Positions 6,588 through 8,702 of a stretch of DNA of 8,702 bases are shown here, in pieces. The notes below the pieces were generated by a model, which had not been told where the DNA came from, did no database searches, and saw nothing but the letters and a program-made list of their open reading frames with translations. Each line of letters starts with the position of its first letter. Position 1 is the first letter of the stretch. The translations under genes were made by a program, and so were the position numbers. The stretch is from assembly GCA_946530775.1 (NCBI GenBank), contig CAMNAH010000034.1, positions 1 to 8,702 of the forward strand, written 5' to 3'. This DNA comes from an uncultured Coriobacteriales bacterium (GTDB taxonomy: Bacteria > Actinomycetota > Coriobacteriia > Coriobacteriales > Atopobiaceae).

Positions 6588-6845
6588 TTAGGCCTCCGCG
6601 GGCAGGTACTTCATGACGGCATCCACGAGGTCGCCCAGGGTGCGCAGCTTGTCCCATTCCTTGTCGGGAATGCGCGCGCCCGTCTCGCCCTCGAGCTTGG
6701 TGAGCACGAGGATGAAGCCCATGGAGTCCATGTTGCCCTCCACGTTGAGCACGGTGTCCTCGTCGATAACGGCTCCGAAGGCATCGGGTGCGTTGTCGGC
6801 GATGATGCGCTTCGCCGCCGCCAGAACCTCTTCGCGTGTCATCAT
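6588..6845 (-). CDS. Acyl carrier protein (dedicated, cassette-borne)
   Basis: 85 residues, acidic, four-helix ACP size. The phosphopantetheine attachment serine is S41 in GNMDSMGFILVL, a slight variant of the usual DSL. Two adjacent in-frame ATGs exist (6845 and 6842). The first is chosen because AAGGAG lies 8 nt before it and its ATGA forms a 4-nt overlap with the ligase stop, the classic coupled junction. It lies between an adenylating ligase and an acyl-ACP thioesterase rather than among fab genes, so it is probably a specialised carrier and not the housekeeping AcpP. That reading is inferred from context. Confidence 0.92.
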   Translation of the reverse strand: MMTREEVLAAAKRIIADNAPDAFGAVIDEDTVLNVEGNMDSMGFILVLTKLEGETGARIPDKEWDKLRTLGDLVDAVMKYLPAEA

Positions 6846-8155
6846 GCGTCTATCTCCTTCTGGATCTCCCAGCGTTTGACCTTGCCTGTGGCCGTGCGCG
6901 GCAGCTCGTGGCCGAGCACACGCACGTCGACGAGCTGATGCGCGCGCGGCTGCTGCGCCATGAGGGGCGCGAGACGTGCGAGCACCTCGTCGCGGCCGCC
7001 CAGCTCTTGCGCGCACACCAGCACGGGTTTGCCGCCGGCGAGCGCCACGACGAGCTCGTCGCAGCCGAGTGTATCACGGATGGCAGCCTCGTATTCGGGC
7101 AGGAAGATCTTGGTCCCGCTCGGCAGCACGAGGATATCCTTCTTGCGCCCGGTCACGTGGAGGCGACCCTCGTCATCGAGAAATCCCAGGTCGCCGGTGC
7201 GGAGCATGCCGTCGACGAGCACCTCGGCGGTCTCCTCCGGCCTGCCGTAGTAGCCCTTCATCATGCAGGTGGGCGCGCTTACGAGGATCTCGCCATCCTC
7301 GGCGATCTCGATGGCGTCATCGGGGCAGACGGTCATGGCGGTGAGGTCGTCGCCAACCGCGAGGGCCACGCCGGAGCTGGTCTCGGTGAGGCCGTAGCCG
7401 AAGGCGGCCCGAATTCCCAACGCGCGCACCTGCGCAAGACGCTCCCCAGAGCACTCCCCTGCCCCCACGAGCATGAGCTTGAGCTCGGGATTCGTGAGCT
7501 TGTGCGCAAGCAGGAAGTCGAGGAGCATCGGCACGAGCGAGACGGCCGTGGGCTTGAAGTGCAGGCAATCGTCCACATAGTGGCGCGGCCCGCGGCCCAG
7601 CGCCACGGTGGCTCCGCACGAGAGGCCCCAGAGCAGACCGCACACGAAGCCGAACACGTGGGAGAGCGGCAGCATGCAGAGGAGGCGGTCGTCGGGCGTG
7701 AGGGGAAGGATCGCCGAGCCGTTCCAAGCGCTCGCCATGAGGCTCGCGTCGGTGAGCACGACGGCCTTGCTCCGCGAGGTGGTACCGCTCGTGAAGAAGA
7801 GGATGTCGCCGGGTTCGTGGCCCTGATTGCAAGGAGAGCCACCCCCGTTGTCGACGCCCACGGCGGCAAGCAGCGTGGGCAGCAGCTCGTCCGATACGCT
7901 CGCGTCGAGCAGCGCGACGGCGCTGCCGGCACGATTGGCTGCGAAGATCTCGACCACGCACGCAAGCGATCCGTCGCACACCACGGCCTTGCACGCGGTG
8001 TGCTCTCCGGCAAGCTCCGCGGCGCGCGTCTCCACCATGTGGGCGAACTCCGCCCAGCTCACAGCCGTGCAGTCGTCCCCATGCACAAAGGCGATGGCAT
8101 CGCCGCGCTCGACGGACATGACCTCGAGAAGCTCACTGAACCCAGAGAACCGCAT
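6842..8155 (-). CDS. AMP-forming acyl ligase / putative acyl-ACP synthetase (ANL superfamily)
   Basis: 437 residues from ATG at 8155. ANL core motifs occur in order: phosphate loop FTSGTTSRSKAVVLT (121-135), FGYGLTETSSG (252-262), LRTGDLGF with D322, VTGRKKD with R337, and the C-terminal LPRTATGKVKRWEI with catalytic K425. It should form acyl-AMP from a carboxylic acid and ATP and pass the acyl group to a thiol, most likely the pantetheine of the ACP encoded next door. The hinge segment ILVLPSGTKIFLPEYE resembles long-chain fatty acyl ligases more than amino-acid-activating domains. At 437 residues it is shorter than typical CoA ligases (500-560), mostly in the N-terminal subdomain. An in-frame ATG at 8191 would add 12 residues. 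It is disfavoured: it has no good SD and falls about where transcription should begin, while TTGGGG stands 6 nt before 8155. First gene of the cassette; a 4-nt overlap joins it to the ACP gene. Confidence 0.88.
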   Translation of the reverse strand: MRFSGFSELLEVMSVERGDAIAFVHGDDCTAVSWAEFAHMVETRAAELAGEHTACKAVVCDGSLACVVEIFAANRAGSAVALLDASVSDELLPTLLAAVGVDNGGGSPCNQGHEPGDILFFTSGTTSRSKAVVLTDASLMASAWNGSAILPLTPDDRLLCMLPLSHVFGFVCGLLWGLSCGATVALGRGPRHYVDDCLHFKPTAVSLVPMLLDFLLAHKLTNPELKLMLVGAGECSGERLAQVRALGIRAAFGYGLTETSSGVALAVGDDLTAMTVCPDDAIEIAEDGEILVSAPTCMMKGYYGRPEETAEVLVDGMLRTGDLGFLDDEGRLHVTGRKKDILVLPSGTKIFLPEYEAAIRDTLGCDELVVALAGGKPVLVCAQELGGRDEVLARLAPLMAQQPRAHQLVDVRVLGHELPRTATGKVKRWEIQKEIDA

Positions 8156-8196
8156 CGTGCACCCCAAATCTCGCCGTTTTGTGCCATCCATATCAT

Positions 8197-8202
8197 CATA
8201 AT
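8197..8202 (+). promoter_or_regulatory. Possible -10 element for the fatty-acid isomerase-like gene
   Basis: CATAAT matches the -10 consensus at five of six bases and would leave a leader of about 40 nt before ATG at 8248. It occupies almost the same bases as the opposite-strand TATTAT, so the two transcripts may compete. No good -35 is seen. Confidence 0.3.
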
Positions 8203-8203
8203 A
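8198..8203 (-). promoter_or_regulatory. Probable -10 element for the ligase-ACP-thioesterase cassette
   Basis: TATTAT on the minus strand lies in the only AT-rich patch of the 92-nt divergent gap (8156-8247). TAGAAA lies 16 nt upstream on the same strand as a four-of-six -35. Transcription would begin near 8190, which supports translation from 8155 and not from the ATG at 8191. Confidence 0.4.
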
Positions 8204-8247
8204 TTCACGTGCAGGACCTTTTCTATCTAATCATCGGGAGGATAAGA

Positions 8248-8702
8248 ATGGAAAAGAACGTGAAGATCTGCATCATCGGCGGCGGCCCCGCGGGTCTTTC
8301 CGCAGGCATGTATCTCGAGAAGAAGGGGTATGAGAACTACACCATTCTCGAGCGCCTCGACCGCGTAGGCGGCAAGTGCTGGTCGCCCACATACAACGGC
8401 CGCCGTTACGAGATGGGCGCCATCATGGGCGTGCCCTCCTACTACGCCGTGCACGACGTCGAGGAGTTCTGCGGCATCACCCACGACGGTCCCAAGCTCA
8501 ACCGCAACTACAAGAACGCCCAGGGCAAGGTCATCGAGCCGTTCGAGCCCAAGAAGAACCCCCTCAAGATCCCGCGCCTGCTCAAGATGAAGAGCCAGAT
8601 GAAGAAGTTCGCCGAGATCCTCGAGACCAAGTACAAGGGCTACGACATCAACGGCCACCGCGGCGTTGCCGAGGGCCGCTACGAGGGCTTCGCCGTCACC
8701 CC
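8248..8702 (+). CDS. Flavin-dependent polyunsaturated fatty acid isomerase-like protein (5' part only)
   Basis: 151 full codons are visible before the right edge. Residues 6-35 form an FAD-binding Rossmann fold with GGGPAG (11-16) and the closing acid E35 in YTILERLDRVGGKC. The following segment SPTYNGRRYEMGAIMGVPSY (46-65), then DGPKLNR (80-86) and ETKYKGYDINGH (126-137) closely match, from memory, the N-terminal part of the linoleate 10,12-isomerase (PAI) of Cutibacterium acnes, a flavoprotein that turns linoleic acid into conjugated trans-10,cis-12 linoleate. The RRYEMGAIMGVPSY block goes well beyond what generic amine-oxidase-fold flavoproteins share. A strong SD (GGGAGGA, 8236-8242) precedes the ATG. 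Lysine and isoleucine codons are nearly all AAG and ATC, hinting at high expression. It is divergent from the acyl ligase cassette, which fits a fatty-acid role. Exact substrate and product are unproven; the catalytic C-terminal region lies outside the window. Confidence 0.8.
   Translation, partial: MEKNVKICIIGGGPAGLSAGMYLEKKGYENYTILERLDRVGGKCWSPTYNGRRYEMGAIMGVPSYYAVHDVEEFCGITHDGPKLNRNYKNAQGKVIEPFEPKKNPLKIPRLLKMKSQMKKFAEILETKYKGYDINGHRGVAEGRYEGFAVT

Noticed and set aside
6836..8230. A 464-codon open frame on the plus strand over the acyl ligase gene
   Set aside because: Low-complexity shadow of the ligase, which has all ANL motifs on the other strand; no credible ribosome site.

Overview
The window is G+C-rich and gene-dense. 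Its genes are mostly led by good Shine-Dalgarno sites, two or three start with GTG, and junctions are tight. Together with an anaerobe-type iron-sulfur aldo/keto reductase and a fatty-acid isomerase homologue of actinobacterial type, this suggests a high-GC Actinomycetota, perhaps an anaerobic Coriobacteriia member of gut or oral type. That assignment is inference from gene content and style only. Nine protein genes are supported; two run off the window edges. No gene-free stretch exceeds about 160 bases. I see no RNA gene, insertion sequence, CRISPR array or attachment site.

Left block (1-2589, minus strand). A 575-residue protein joins an HD metal-hydrolase domain to a C-terminal RyR domain. 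It overlaps by 11 nt the start of a four-TM protein that looks like a double SLATT membrane effector, cut by the left edge. Such parts recur in nucleotide-centred conflict and immunity systems, so this is the best candidate here for a little-described defence or signalling module.

Centre (2745-5864, plus strand). A YwaF/TIGR02206-type membrane protein is read away from the HD-RyR gene and ends at a clear intrinsic terminator. A new promoter then leads a compact three-gene run: an aldo/keto reductase with two 4Fe-4S motifs, the manganese exporter MntP, and pyroglutamyl-peptidase I. Their functions have no obvious common theme.

Right block (5867-8702). Read leftwards from about 8155 is a translationally coupled cassette: AMP-forming acyl ligase, acyl carrier protein, acyl-ACP thioesterase. 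Divergent from it is the start of a flavoprotein whose N-terminal third closely resembles the polyunsaturated fatty acid (linoleate) isomerase of Cutibacterium acnes. The four genes suggest a dedicated route: the ligase loads a fatty acid on its own carrier, the thioesterase frees acyl chains, and the flavoenzyme shifts double bonds in free fatty acid. The link between the flavoenzyme and the cassette rests on adjacency and chemistry, not direct evidence.
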